A stretch of 64,000 bases of DNA from Ascidia mentula (Eukaryota > Chordata > Ascidiacea > Phlebobranchia > Ascidiidae), in contig OX387203.1 in NCBI GenBank assembly GCA_947561715.1, forward strand, positions 12,462,001 to 12,526,000, given 5' to 3'. A program made the position numbers and the translations under genes. The notes below the pieces were generated by a model. It did not search any database. It saw only the letters and a program-made list of their open reading frames with translations, and was not told the origin of the DNA. Positions 22,573 through 34,111 of the stretch are shown here, in pieces; position 1 is the stretch's first letter; every line of letters starts with the position of its first letter.

Positions 22573-24592
22573 TCACTGACCTCCGGGAAAGAATCGATGA
22601 TAATGATTGAAAATGGATGTTTTCATGAGTTGGGATCCGTCATCGAAACGAGTAAAATTCATCACGATGCACATCAGCAACACGGCAGAGTAGCTGAACG
22701 ACCGACACTCATCAAACCTGAAACAATAGGAAGTTTAAAACATTTCTGTTTGTGTACAAGTCGGGAAACATAATTACAATCATGCTGTTTACGCAAAGAT
22801 TTGGTTGGTGAAAAAGCTTTTTAGAAGCGTCTCATCGTTACATTAAAACTGTTTATGTCGGTTGCCAAATTTTGATAGCATGGCTTTAGGCGCACAAAAA
22901 TCCCCGTTAAGTGGTGACATACCTTGTTTCTCTGCAGCAAATTCCCACACAGTCGGAAAAGGATGTCAAGTTGTAAATATAGTAGTGTTTCTTGTCCCCT
23001 TGTAAGTAGGAGTTTTCGTAACCGACAAACGAGCCAAGACATTCTGCCAAAAATGTTAACTCTTAAAATCTGTAACAGAACTTCGTTAAGACTTTGTTTG
23101 ATACGAGAGGTTGGTTCATATTGTTTTTTTTCGAGCTAATTCTTGCGCATGACCTTTTAGAGCGGAGATCGCCGCGGCTAATCGTGTTGCGGAATTCGAC
23201 CTTTGAATTTGAAGGACTGGGCTTAAGTATCCACTGAGGTTTTAAGTTAACTATGGGTGAAGCACGTGCCTCATACCGATAAAAAACTGCTTTCGTTGGT
23301 AACAAAATCGTACGTGGTCGTGGACGCCATCACTATTGTAAGTAAACAGCGTTTAGAACGAACAAAGGTCGACATAATTTTTGATCAATATTATCGCCCG
23401 ATGTTCAATATAGAAAATTGGACTTGAAAGTAGTTGCTCCGTGCCTCCCTAATTTTATGATCAGCTAAAACCTCAATAGCGCGGTATATAAAAATCTCGT
23501 GGTCGATTTTGATTTATTCGTGTTACGAAACCTATACGCGGAAAGTGATTAAACAAACGTTCCAACAGCATTACGTGCGGAAATGATCTCCCCAATAATT
23601 CTGAATAGATTTTCCTGTGAATTTGTCATTGATTACATGCAAACCACCCGGAGGTATAAATGTACTCTGATTTTCGGTTGTTTAAAGTCAAAACACCGCG
23701 CGCGTGAATATTCACAGCTGGAGAAAACAACAAATATATTCTGGTGTATGGAAAAACCGGGAAGGTTATTACACAGACATGAATTTCTTCCGCTATCAGG
23801 CAATCTACCTCGTTGTCGCAGTTGCCGCGGGCGAAAACAAAGGTTTGCTTGCATGACAGCTCGATTTGGCTTTTATGTTCAGTATATGGCGTGCAGCAAT
23901 GTTTTGATGTTCATAGGATAAACACAAAGGTAACGACCCTGTTGCACGATAGAAACTTGTTATGACCAAATATGCATGTGGTTCGCGCGAAAATGATTTT
24001 AATCATGTTCGGATGGACAGAGATACTACAACATTTTCACACAACGATTTAATACTTTTCTCTAAATACGTTTCGCTCCTTTTTATGTCCCTATTGGGCT
24101 TTCTTGCTTTAAAAAAAACTTTTTTGTTTGTTTAAAATAACAATCAGGTAATAAAATATCTGTTTGAGGACAAGTGCTGTACTTCTTCTTCTCTATATGT
24201 CAAAAATTTAAGAAGGCTTAAAATTTATTGTTAAAAACTGCTGAAGAATGTATTTCGGCAGGTTAGGATTGCGAAATATGTTACCACACATACCACTTGA
24301 TAAGAATTATTCTTCTGGCATTTGAAATGCCAATTAGTATGCCTGGCAGCAAAATTAGCAGTACACACATACCACGTTTTGTTAACTTGCGTTTTGTAAG
24401 TAACGTATTAACTACACCACTACGAACTACTAACTACGAAGACAACAACTAACCATCAACGTTCGTTGTGGTGTCTACTGGCACGGCGGTGGCATCCGCA
24501 CTCCCTTTCTTCTGTAAACTGACGCGATTGATGACGTCAGCGCACGCCGAGTGGAACGAAAACAGAGTCATCAAAAGAAGAGGGAACATCAT
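22573..24592 (-). CDS. Small secreted PAN/Apple-like domain protein (3 exons)
   Basis: Exons 24,592-24,454, 23,043-22,923 and 22,717-22,573 join in phase (1, then 2) to 134 residues. Residues 1-18 form a signal peptide (MMFPLLLMTLFSFHSACA). A Thr/Val-rich linker follows, then a cysteine module: ECLGSF, SDCVGICCRET, DECRSFSYS and LLMCIVM. The spacing of central Cys-x3-C(C) and the C-x-x-FSYS string fits PAN/Apple-type folds, which bind proteins or glycans outside the cell. Donors are GTTAGT and GTATGT. A - strand AATAAA lies at 22,393-22,398, about 175 bases past the stop. The domain call rests on pattern, not alignment, and a divergent WSC-like module is an alternative. Confidence 0.65.
23485..23921 (+). 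other. TATA box and short ORF of unknown status
   Basis: TATATAAAA at 23,485-23,493 stands about 90 bases before ATG 23,583, which opens 112 codons to 23,921. An alternative ATG near 23,779 gives a signal-like peptide (MNFFRYQAIYLVVAVAAG). The region lies inside intron 1 of the - strand PAN-like gene. No domain; may be fortuitous. Confidence 0.25.
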
Positions 24593-24599
24593 CTTTGAA

Positions 24600-27300
24600 G
24601 CTCTGGAAAGAAACAGGAGCAATTTTAAAACCTCGAATCGTGTGGGTGTGACCAAACCCAACACTTGTGTTCGCTCGGAACCAATGAAACAAAGGTGGCA
24701 ATTAATATAAAAAAGTTGTGGAGGAATGTCACTGGCGAAAAGGTTCAGGTGCAAAATTGCAGGTGCGACGTGGCATGGAGCAGTGCTCAATATAATTAGA
24801 TCGTTGTTTGATGCGGATGACCTTTGCGTGTGGGTTATTTGCCTGAGCAAAGTGTCGGGTTCGTTTAGTCAAGCCACCCACAAAAATTGGATAGAAACGT
24901 CATGACATTGCGCAAGTAAATTTCAATAGGTTTCACCCATTCACAGTTTTACAAACAAATGAAAACACCTAATAGTTAAAAACAATTCTTCTAGTTGAAT
25001 CTAGTTGAACCGTTGTCAAGCAAAAAGTTGTTGCTGGACGAAACGACCACATTTAAAGTGAAGAACACTTTTATCGAGTCAACGGTTGGCTTTTTCAGAG
25101 ATCGATCCTCATTGAGGCGAAATTCTGGGCAACAGTAAAACGTGGGTGCGTTTTAGGTGTGACTTCTTGATACTTGCTCAAAAACAAGTATTTATCTCAG
25201 CTGAATAGGTAATAACATGGCCAGAAAACAGCTGATTTGAAGCTGCTTACAAGAAGCTTTTCACGATGGAATCGACTATTATTCCACTCCCCGCTTGACG
25301 TTTCACAAATGCGTAAAAATCGCATTAAAACAGCAGCTGTCATGTGCCGATGATCCGCACAGAACGAATACTTTTGTCGAAAAAACAACAGACAAAAAAG
25401 TTTACCACAAAGAACTCGGGGCATCTGAACCCGAGGTAATTTTGTCATGCCGTATTGAAGCGCGACCCACGCTCAGATAATTCGCTCACCACGTTGATGA
25501 CACGACGGCGTTCGTATCGGTTTACAAATATTGAGGTTAAACTCGACGTTCAAGAAATCGACACCAGCACTCTGTGTGAACAACAAACGAGATCTAATGT
25601 GGGCCGACCACACATTTGTGACCGCGGTTGTTGCGTGTTATGCAAACACATGTAGTATTTGATGGGATTTCCACTTTGGCAAAGTTGGGTGTGTCGAAAA
25701 AGTTGTTAACATTATTCCAACATACAACTCACAGTCGAACACATATTACATTTTGTCTCCTCCAAAAGAAAAGGTAACTTTTCATGGCATAATAATTTTG
25801 TAGCTCGTCAATTTATTTCACTCTATAGGCACAAATTCAAAACAACGACACGCATTGAATCCTTAGAGATTTCGCGAACAGTCACAGAACAAGTGGGCAA
25901 TCTGAGATCAAAGCGTTTCTGGGTGTTGCCCGCAACCCAGCCTCCCGTAATCATTTATTTTCAATAAAAGCACATCGCCGCGGAATTTTTTCAATCAATT
26001 ATCTGCTTATTTTTGCTCCCCTTGAGGCGAAGGAATGCTGATGACGTTGCAACATGCACGGAAATGCGGTTTACGAATGTCGAGTTGCGGCTTTTTTCAC
26101 ATAAGCTTCTGCACGCTTACAGGTTGCGTTGTTGAAATTTTAAAGGGACAAACCAAGTAATTTGAGTGCCGTGCGAGAATTTTGTTGGGACGGAACAATT
26201 ACAATTGCATGCAACTCCGCCACAGACTGAAATGAATCAGTTTAATACAACTTGATATTAGGTATATAGATGAAATAACGATCCCCACAATGCTTTCGCA
26301 AACTATTTGTTTGACTTAATACTGAATACGTTAAACAAATAATGATGAGTCCCGACCAACCTTGAGTTGAAGTTGTAAGTATCCATCACTAAAGGAATAA
26401 GCAAATCCAGCGAAATCTGTTTGTTGGTGTTGCGACTTGCTTAGACTGGAGATCAATATAATCGCAAATTATCAAAAAATTCCTCGCGGTTGGTTGTCCT
26501 GAAGACGTCTGAGGTTTTATCTGGTACTTTTGCGACAGCAAAGCACGACACGGAAAAAAACGAAAGCGTCCCTTCTGCAAGGCTGTGGAGAGAGAATTTT
26601 ATCCTGTACCTGGTTGTCAGATGGAAGGGTGGCCTATTAGGCTTGGCTAAAACTTCCAGTGGCGATATCTGCTCTCGGAGATGAAATGACAAAGTCTTTG
26701 CTCTTCGCTCAGCACAGTTTACTTATTTCTACAGACAAACTATAGCCTTGGGCGAGAAAGGAAAAACGCTAACAGCGTTCCATAACGTCCAAAAACGCCA
26801 AATATTTTCGTGCGGGCGAAGTGCATTTGTGGGCGATGTTTTGGATGTTTGTCAAAATATCCTCAGATGATGTGTTCGGTATAATCACTTATGAACCTCC
26901 CACTGAGTAATGGTCATTAGACCACACAGCGTTATAGCATCGGCTATTTGTGACCTATATCGGGAATAAATTGTTTATCTATTGCACCAGGTCACTTATG
27001 GTTTGATAGGAAGGCTTTTGTCTGCCTCTGGTAACTGCTGCCGTCTCTATTCTATATCCGAATATGCATTGTAAAGTTTGATCTGAAGGGTCTGAAGCAT
27101 CTTTTTTCTTGCTCTGATTTTTTGTGTTTTGCTTTACTGTAATACCAAGTTTAGTCTCTTAGGAACACAACTCACGGGTTTTCTCATAATTCTGAGTATA
27201 TACTTAGTCTCTTAGCTCTTGTACTATGCCTACCAACCTCAAAAAAGTGAAAGTTTAGTGAAAAAATTATTGACATAACATTGTTATCTTCGTAGGCAAG
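24600..27300. other. No gene supported
   Basis: About 2.7 kb with short ORFs only. A - ORF (26,453-26,692) reads like protein but starts at TTG and has no recognised domain. No repeats were recognised. Confidence 0.3.
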
Positions 27301-27324
27301 TTTGTGTTTGGCAGCTAAACGTGG

Positions 27325-30300
27325 TTGTTTCAATTCCATAACAGCATTCCTATTCCCTTCGGTTCTCAGCCCGGATTCGTGAACAAGGTGGGCAAGTTTC
27401 GCAAAAATTACAGTAAGTCTTCATATTCCAAAGATGCTGTGAAGAAAGAAGGAGTTGCATGCTACCGATGTGAAAAGAAGAATCACCTTGCTGACGAATG
27501 TCGTTTCAAGCAAGCTATCTGCAATTTTTGCAAGCGGAGAGGTCATCTACAATCGGTTTGCAACAAGAAAAGGCAACAGCACGGTCCGACGGAGGTGAAG
27601 TACATATCTATTAACAGCGTGTTCAGAAACGTTGATGCACCAGAAACACCGAAGTTGGAGGTACAGATCCTTATCAACACAAAGTCCTGCTTGCTGGAAG
27701 TGGATACGGCGGCGGGAGCCAACTTTGTATCCAAAGCTGTGTGGAAATTCTTAGGCTGCCCACAACTTCGAAAACAGGATTTGCGCTACCAGTCCGCAAC
27801 AGCTCATCCCATGCCAGTTCTCGGCTATTTCACTGTGGATGCAGAATATGACTCTGAGGAAACGAAGGTAACATTTCTTGTTACTGACATTCAACGACTT
27901 AACCTTCTTGGTCGTGACGGCATCCGGCGACTGATGATTTCTCTTGACCGTCTTCTCTATGGGAGAGATGAGGCATCAAGGCCCGTTAACACCATTCACG
28001 ATGATAACCTACAGAATGCATGTCAAACACAAGAGTTTCCACAGTTGTTTGAATCTGAATTGGGTTCTCTCAATTGTTACCAGCTCGACGTCCAGTTTAA
28101 GTATGATGCACGTCCACCATATTGCAAGCCAAGAGCTGTTCCCATTGCCTTGCAAGAGGATCTAAGCCAAGCGTACGATGCAGGGATTGCGAGAGGGATA
28201 TGGACTCCGGTAAAGTTCAATGAATGGGGAACACCTGTTGTACCAGTTCGTAAAGCTTTGTTATCTGGTCAAACCAGGGCAAACATACGAGTTTGTGGTG
28301 ACTATTCTGTCACGGTGAATCACCAACTAGAAGCCCATCGACACCCGTTGCCGCCCCCCGAGCAGCTGATGAGGAGATTGGGAGGTGGACTGTTTCACGA
28401 AAATTGATCTGGCAGACGCCTACAACCAGATCAGCCTGACTCCAGAAAGCAGTAAAAGACTGGCTCTCAGAACACACCGAGGAGTCCTGCTGCAGAATGT
28501 CTTGCCTTTTGGAATTTCTTCGGCACCTGGTTATTTCCAGAACGTTATGGATGATCTTACAAGTGACCTATCCGGAGTTGCCGTGTATCTGGATGACATT
28601 TTGGTCAGTGGCTTCACATCCGAAGAGCATCTGCGAAATCTTCGACGTTTGCTCCAGCGTCTGAGTGAGAAGGGTCTGCGGTGTCGATTAGAAAAATGCC
28701 AGTTTGCCCGAGAAAAATTGGAATACTTGGGGCACACCCTTTCCCGAAATGGGGTGGAGAAAGGAAAAAAAGGTGAACGATGTGATAAAGATGCCTCCTC
28801 CAAAAGACGTCTCTTCACTACGATCGTTTCTCGGTGCTGTGCAGTTTTATGGGAAATTTCTGCCACCAAATTTTTCAAAGATTGATGAGCCTCTTCATAA
28901 ATGAGAAAAGGAAGACATTGGAGTTGGGGAACTGAAGAACAGGAGGCCTTCAACCAACTGAAGAAGCTACTTTCAAGCAATAATGTTTTAGCTCACTTCG
29001 ACCCCAAGCTTCCTGTTGGTCTATCTTGTGACGCTTCAAATGTCGGCATTGGAGCTGTCCTATTTCACCGGTACCCAGACGGAAGCGAGCGTCCTATTGC
29101 AAATGCTTTAAAAACGCTTACCGAAAGTCAAAGAAACTACTGCCAGATTCAAAAGGAGGCCCTGGCCATTATTTTTGCACTGAAAAAGTTCTACCAATAT
29201 TTGTTCGGTGGGAAGTTTATACTGTTGACGGATCACAAACCATTGCTGAGTCTTTTTGGTCCGAATAAAGTCGTGCTAAGCTTGGCAGCAAATCGATTGG
29301 CTCGATGGGCTTTATTCCTTAACCAATTTGAGTACACAATTGAGTATCGCAAAACAACGGAACACCAAAACGCCGATGTTTTGAGTCGATTGCCAGCTGC
29401 GCCGGACAATGCTTTTGACGAGGAAGAGAGGTGTCATGACGTGGATACAGTTTGCACGATTCGGTCAATTAGTCTTCAAGTGAAACCAGCGGTTTCATGG
29501 GCTCTGAAAAGAGAGTCTGCAAAAGATCGTATGTTATCGACGATCATGCGATACACTAAGGATGGTTGGCCCAGAAGTATTACAGACTTGGCTCTTAAAC
29601 TATTTCAAAACTTTTCGCAATCGCTCAGTTCTTGTCACGGGTGTTTGTTCTACGGTTCTCGCATTGTCATTCCTGAGGTACTGCGACCTAAGGTTCTGGG
29701 GTTACTTCACCAAGGACACTTCAGTATGCAGAAAATGAAGCAGCTGGCACGAACCGCGGTATATTGGCCGAACATTGACAGCGACATTGTTGATTTATGT
29801 TGTAAATGTGAGTCATGTGCAACAAATTAGAAGTTTGGCCAGAAGTGCTGGGCACTCCCAGAGTAACCGTGGAGCAGAATTCATATGGACCACGCAATCA
29901 ACTTTATGGGTCATAATTGGTTGGTCTTGATTGACAGCTATTCGAAGTATCCTGTGATTCACCCCACTCAGTGAATTACTGCAAGAGCCACTATCGACTT
30001 GTTGGAAATGGATTTTGCGCATTTTGGATATCCTCACATCATAGTGACGGATAATGCACCAACATTTCGTTCAGAAGAATTCCAAGAATTCTGCAACTCC
30101 CTGCAACGAATGGTGCGGCAGAAAGACCACCAAAACATGCTTTACAAGAGTTCCTAATGCAGTACAGAAGAACTCCTACGACGAACAGCTATTCACCAAG
30201 TGAATTGTTAAACGGTCGTCAAATCCGCACAAAGTTGGACATACTCTTGCCATCGCCTGTACACGTGGCGCAAGGTCTGCAAACGAGACTTGCTTCGAAG

Positions 30301-30989
30301 TCCGAACAAGCTCGGAAAAATCGCAAGAATATCTCGTACCAAGTCGGATATCCATGCTATACTTTGCATTTCGGTACAAAAGATCGACGTCAAGCACGAT
30401 GGGTGCCTGCAACTGTCGTTAAACGTCATGGATCACGCAGTGTTGATGTTCGCGTGTATCCAAATGGTGCAGTGTGGCGGAGACATGTGGAACAACTCCG
30501 TCCACGATACACTTCCACAGAAGACGAGGAGCCTGGCGGTAAACCAGATATATCAAGTGTCGTCTCCACCGAGTAACATTACTGACACACCTGTTCATGA
30601 TCATGTTTCAGTTCATGATGAGCGCGATGATGTAATTCACGATGAGCCCGAGGTAGTAGTTCCAGAGAGAAATACTCTTCCGATCCTACCGGAGTATGGA
30701 CCTTTGAACCTTCGACGTTCAAATCGCACGCGCAAACCGCGACAATTATTTCAAATGTAATTTAAGTGTTACATCATTATAATCTTGTTGGGGAGGTGTT
30801 GTGTTCATTGAAGTGCGACATTTTTCATACCCTGTATCGGATGATTTCGCACCCTGCAAACATTCCAACGTTAATTGCACAGGAATGTGATTAGCCGCGT
30901 TCCCAATATAACCACGGTTGCATTATCCAAGGGCTAGTCTTAATTTGTACGTGCTATTGCCTGATGCTTTGCAATACAAGAATACAACA
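27325..30989 (+). mobile_element. Ty3/gypsy fossil A, main body with 3' LTR
   Basis: Parts in order: nucleocapsid zinc knuckles (about 27,465-27,565, two CCHC-like units), aspartic protease (about 27,690-27,930, DTAAGANF), reverse transcriptase (about 28,290-28,700, with YLDDILVSG), RNase H (about 29,020-29,250, CDASNVGIGAVL), integrase zinc-binding part and core (about 29,700-30,150), integrase C-terminal region (to 30,760), and 3' LTR 30,798-30,989. It is an old broken copy with roughly five interruptions across pol. Its LTR matches 10,818-11,018 in family. Whether the two ends are one element split by 16 kb or two separate insertions is not settled, and no shared target repeat was found. 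Confidence 0.85.
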
Positions 30990-32220
30990 AGAACATTTAA
31001 GGGAAAAACTGGAAACTTTTCAAACAACAGCTACCGATGAATTTACCGAACACCTCCTCTTGGTTCCTGAAGATTTAAAAGAAAAAAAATGTTTTTTTTT
31101 GTTCATTACACAACTTACTAACTTTTTTCTAAATCCGAACAAGTATATCCTGAAGCGTTAGATGTGATCCAGTTTGTTACTTGTACAAAACACTGATGAT
31201 GACTGTTGCGACCTATATGCCAAATGTTGTTAACTTAACGTTTGATATCAACAAGATTAATTAACCCTTGATAACGAAATCCTATTTGACTAATTCATTT
31301 GACATAAGGCCACACGTGAGTTCTAACTTCTGTGTTTTCTGATCTGATTTCAATTGCAAACCTGATGCAAAATTACTTTACCATTTATTAGATTAAGGAT
31401 ACATGATTATATTGAGAAGTATATCGAATCGAAATTACAAGTTACGAGATCACGAGATAAACTGATTACAAACAAAGCATAGTTGCATTAGACAGATACC
31501 GAAACTAAGATTGAGCATGAGACGAGTTTAAGACTGTGTCTAGGTTAGTCCAGGAAGCGTACACATATATATACACTACGATAAAAGTCACCATAAGAAA
31601 AAAGTCAGTTCGAAGTTACCATGACAAAAGCTATTCTTATGTTGATGGACAGTAGCCCATCCCTTCACAAAACAAGTACTTGAAAACCAAACCAGAACAA
31701 TTGATGCATTGCGACAATTACGTGAGAAGCGAACCCTATGCAAACAATGACTGTACGGTTCGCGTACAGATCTCGTGCGAACACAAAGCGTGCGAGCTCA
31801 AAGACTGGTCAGTAGAATAGATCGCGTGCAAGCAAAAGGGTTGGTCAGCGAAGTGACCACATGTCAATCAAACAAAACAACGAACATCGCGTGAGAATGG
31901 CGTGAGATGTTTGCAAAAGTATAGTTCTACCGTAAATTGGGAAATGAGGTCACCGACGAATGCGCATCCCTATTTTACCGCAGTATACAGTCCGAATTTG
32001 AAAGGTCCCGAACTTTAATGACGTAATTTGGCTATTTGTGATTAATGTTCATGATATGCGTAAATGTCCAATGTCCAATGTCCATGTTACGTGAACACGT
32101 GAACGTAACAATGACGACAAGGCTGAAATAGAAATTCTTGAAAGCGAAGGACGCAATAAGGTCAAAACGACTGTTTTCATGCTGCTTATCGAGTTATCAT
32201 CTAACTACTCCTAACTGAAA
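30990..32220. other. No gene supported
   Basis: AT-rich flank of the gypsy fossil. A TATATATA run lies near 31,565 and there are short ORFs only. Confidence 0.35.
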
Positions 32221-32849
32221 TGCAGATATTTGCAGAAGACAATGTTTTTGACTGGTTGATGGAAAGAGAACAGACTCTCTACGAAATCGTTGACGAGTGG
32301 ATTAAAACGCAAGAAACACACAACGCGATGTGTTGGGTGAGTGTTTATGTCAACGTAGCTTTAAATATTCCAGTTTATCATCCTTACGTTTAGGATTTTG
32401 AAATAGAAATAGCACAAAAAGCCAAAAGACTTTTTGTGAAAAAAATCAATGACGATGTGAAAAAAGGTTTGTTTCTAATGATAATGGGTGCTTGGTAAAT
32501 TGTACAAGTTTTGCAATTTTTCCATTATTTTTTAATTTTGTAGATGCCTCATAGAAAGTGGACATCAAAAAATAGTTTGTCAGATCACTGTAAACAGTGT
32601 TTATCTCAGTTTAAAGAAAAACGTAACGCAAACTGTGACGAGGAAATTGCTGATGCCGAACAACTTGAGATACCAATGATGGCAATCTTGTCTGATTGGG
32701 ATTTCGTTAATCAGTTTTGCGAATCTTTGTTTGATAAAAAGTTCAGTAAATTTAATAAATATTTCTATAAATGTGTTTCATTTTTATCGACACTTTTTGC
32801 TGAATCCGATTTTCATAAAATGTGGGTGATGCCAAGACCTAAAGAATGA
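32221..32849 (+). CDS. Unrecognised small gene, two or three exons
   Basis: Exon-like blocks: ATG 32,221 to a GTGAGT donor at 32,338 (MQIFAEDNVFDWLMEREQ, 39 residues), then about 32,393-32,465 after a TTTAG acceptor (acidic/basic helix, KKINDDVKK), then a long frame 32,544-32,849 (101 residues, MPHRKWTSKNSLSDHC to MPRPKE). The first junction is in phase; the second is not if the ATG frame of the third block is used. The third block could therefore be a separate start, or the gene carries an indel. The composition is helical and charged with scattered Cys. Function unknown. Confidence 0.35.
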
Positions 32850-34100
32850 ATCCTGGTTAGGATGGCGGAATGTATTCCTTTGTAAAGCATAAAAACAATT
32901 TATCGTGATCTTGTTTCGTAACAATCAAGGTTGAACACATGAAGCTCCTAACCTAAAATATGTTATGTTCTGTTTGTGTTAAAGACACAAAGTTGTTATT
33001 GTACTTTGCGATTAATGTGATTGTTGTAACCGGTAAAAATATACCATTTGCAAAATAATCAACCATGCATGTCCGTTTCTGTTCAATCTAACTAATTTTC
33101 GTCATTACTATAGAACAACGCTTTTTTGTGATTAGTGAAGCTATTGCCGCCCTAATTGGTCGGTTAATACAAATACCCTGGCTATCCGCACATTGTCAAT
33201 TCATCTCAGAGTTATTAAAGACTTTTAAGGCAACAGCAACTTTGTTGTCATTAGAACCTAAGTCACAGTTGGTAAGTAACCGGTATTTAAACATCAGTTA
33301 ATCACAGAGACGGAGATAAGAATTTAGTCCAAAACTTTTGATATCTGTCAAAGCCAATAATGCATATTTGGACTGCATTTTATGAAGTTTCAGTCTCTAC
33401 AGAAACCATAGACCACAATATACAAGTAGTTCTGTTCAAATAGACAGTTTACGTTGTACTTCTCATGCGCTTTATTCTAGCAATTGACGTGAAATGGCAA
33501 TCACCTCCTGGATCTATACAAAATCTATCTGCTTTGTCATTAACGGAAAAACAAAAGTTTATGTTTCTACTTGCATGACATAGGGGTACAAATATGCGCA
33601 ATACCTAACCACATAGGAAAAATATTTTCCTCCTTTAAATGAACTTTTAAAGCGACCGGAATAGACCGCACAATTTCGAAGAGTGGCAGGTGACATTGCG
33701 GGTTCGACAGAATTTCGGGTATTCATTTGCATTCACACACAACTGGCACTTTATTTATTTATTTTTGTTTATCAATTACATTTTGGCAAATATACAAATC
33801 ATTATCGAACATTTGTTTTACGGTTTCTTACAAGTTTGTCCAGTTCGTGAAAATCACTTTTCTATTTACAATAAATTTATTGTTAGGTGATGTCTGCACC
33901 CAATCAATGTAAACGTAAGATAGTGGGTGAATATAGTGTTGGGATCCGCAAGGTTCGTCAATTTCAATATTCGTCCGAATCTAAATTTAGGCCAAATCAG
34001 AACATTGTCAGTAAGTTCTACTCACAGCATGATTCAGAAGGTCATATTTTCACAACTTAGTGTTACTTATTTTTATCGCCATCTTCTTACCGCCTCTAGC
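32850..34100. other. No gene supported
   Basis: AT-rich spacer before an LTR element. Only short ORFs; no repeats recognised. Confidence 0.35.
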
Positions 34101-34111
34101 GTTCGTTAATA

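Noticed and set aside
24468-24710. + strand ORF opposite the signal-peptide exon
   Set aside because: It overlaps antisense to exon 1 of the PAN-like gene, which is supported by splice phase and a signal peptide.
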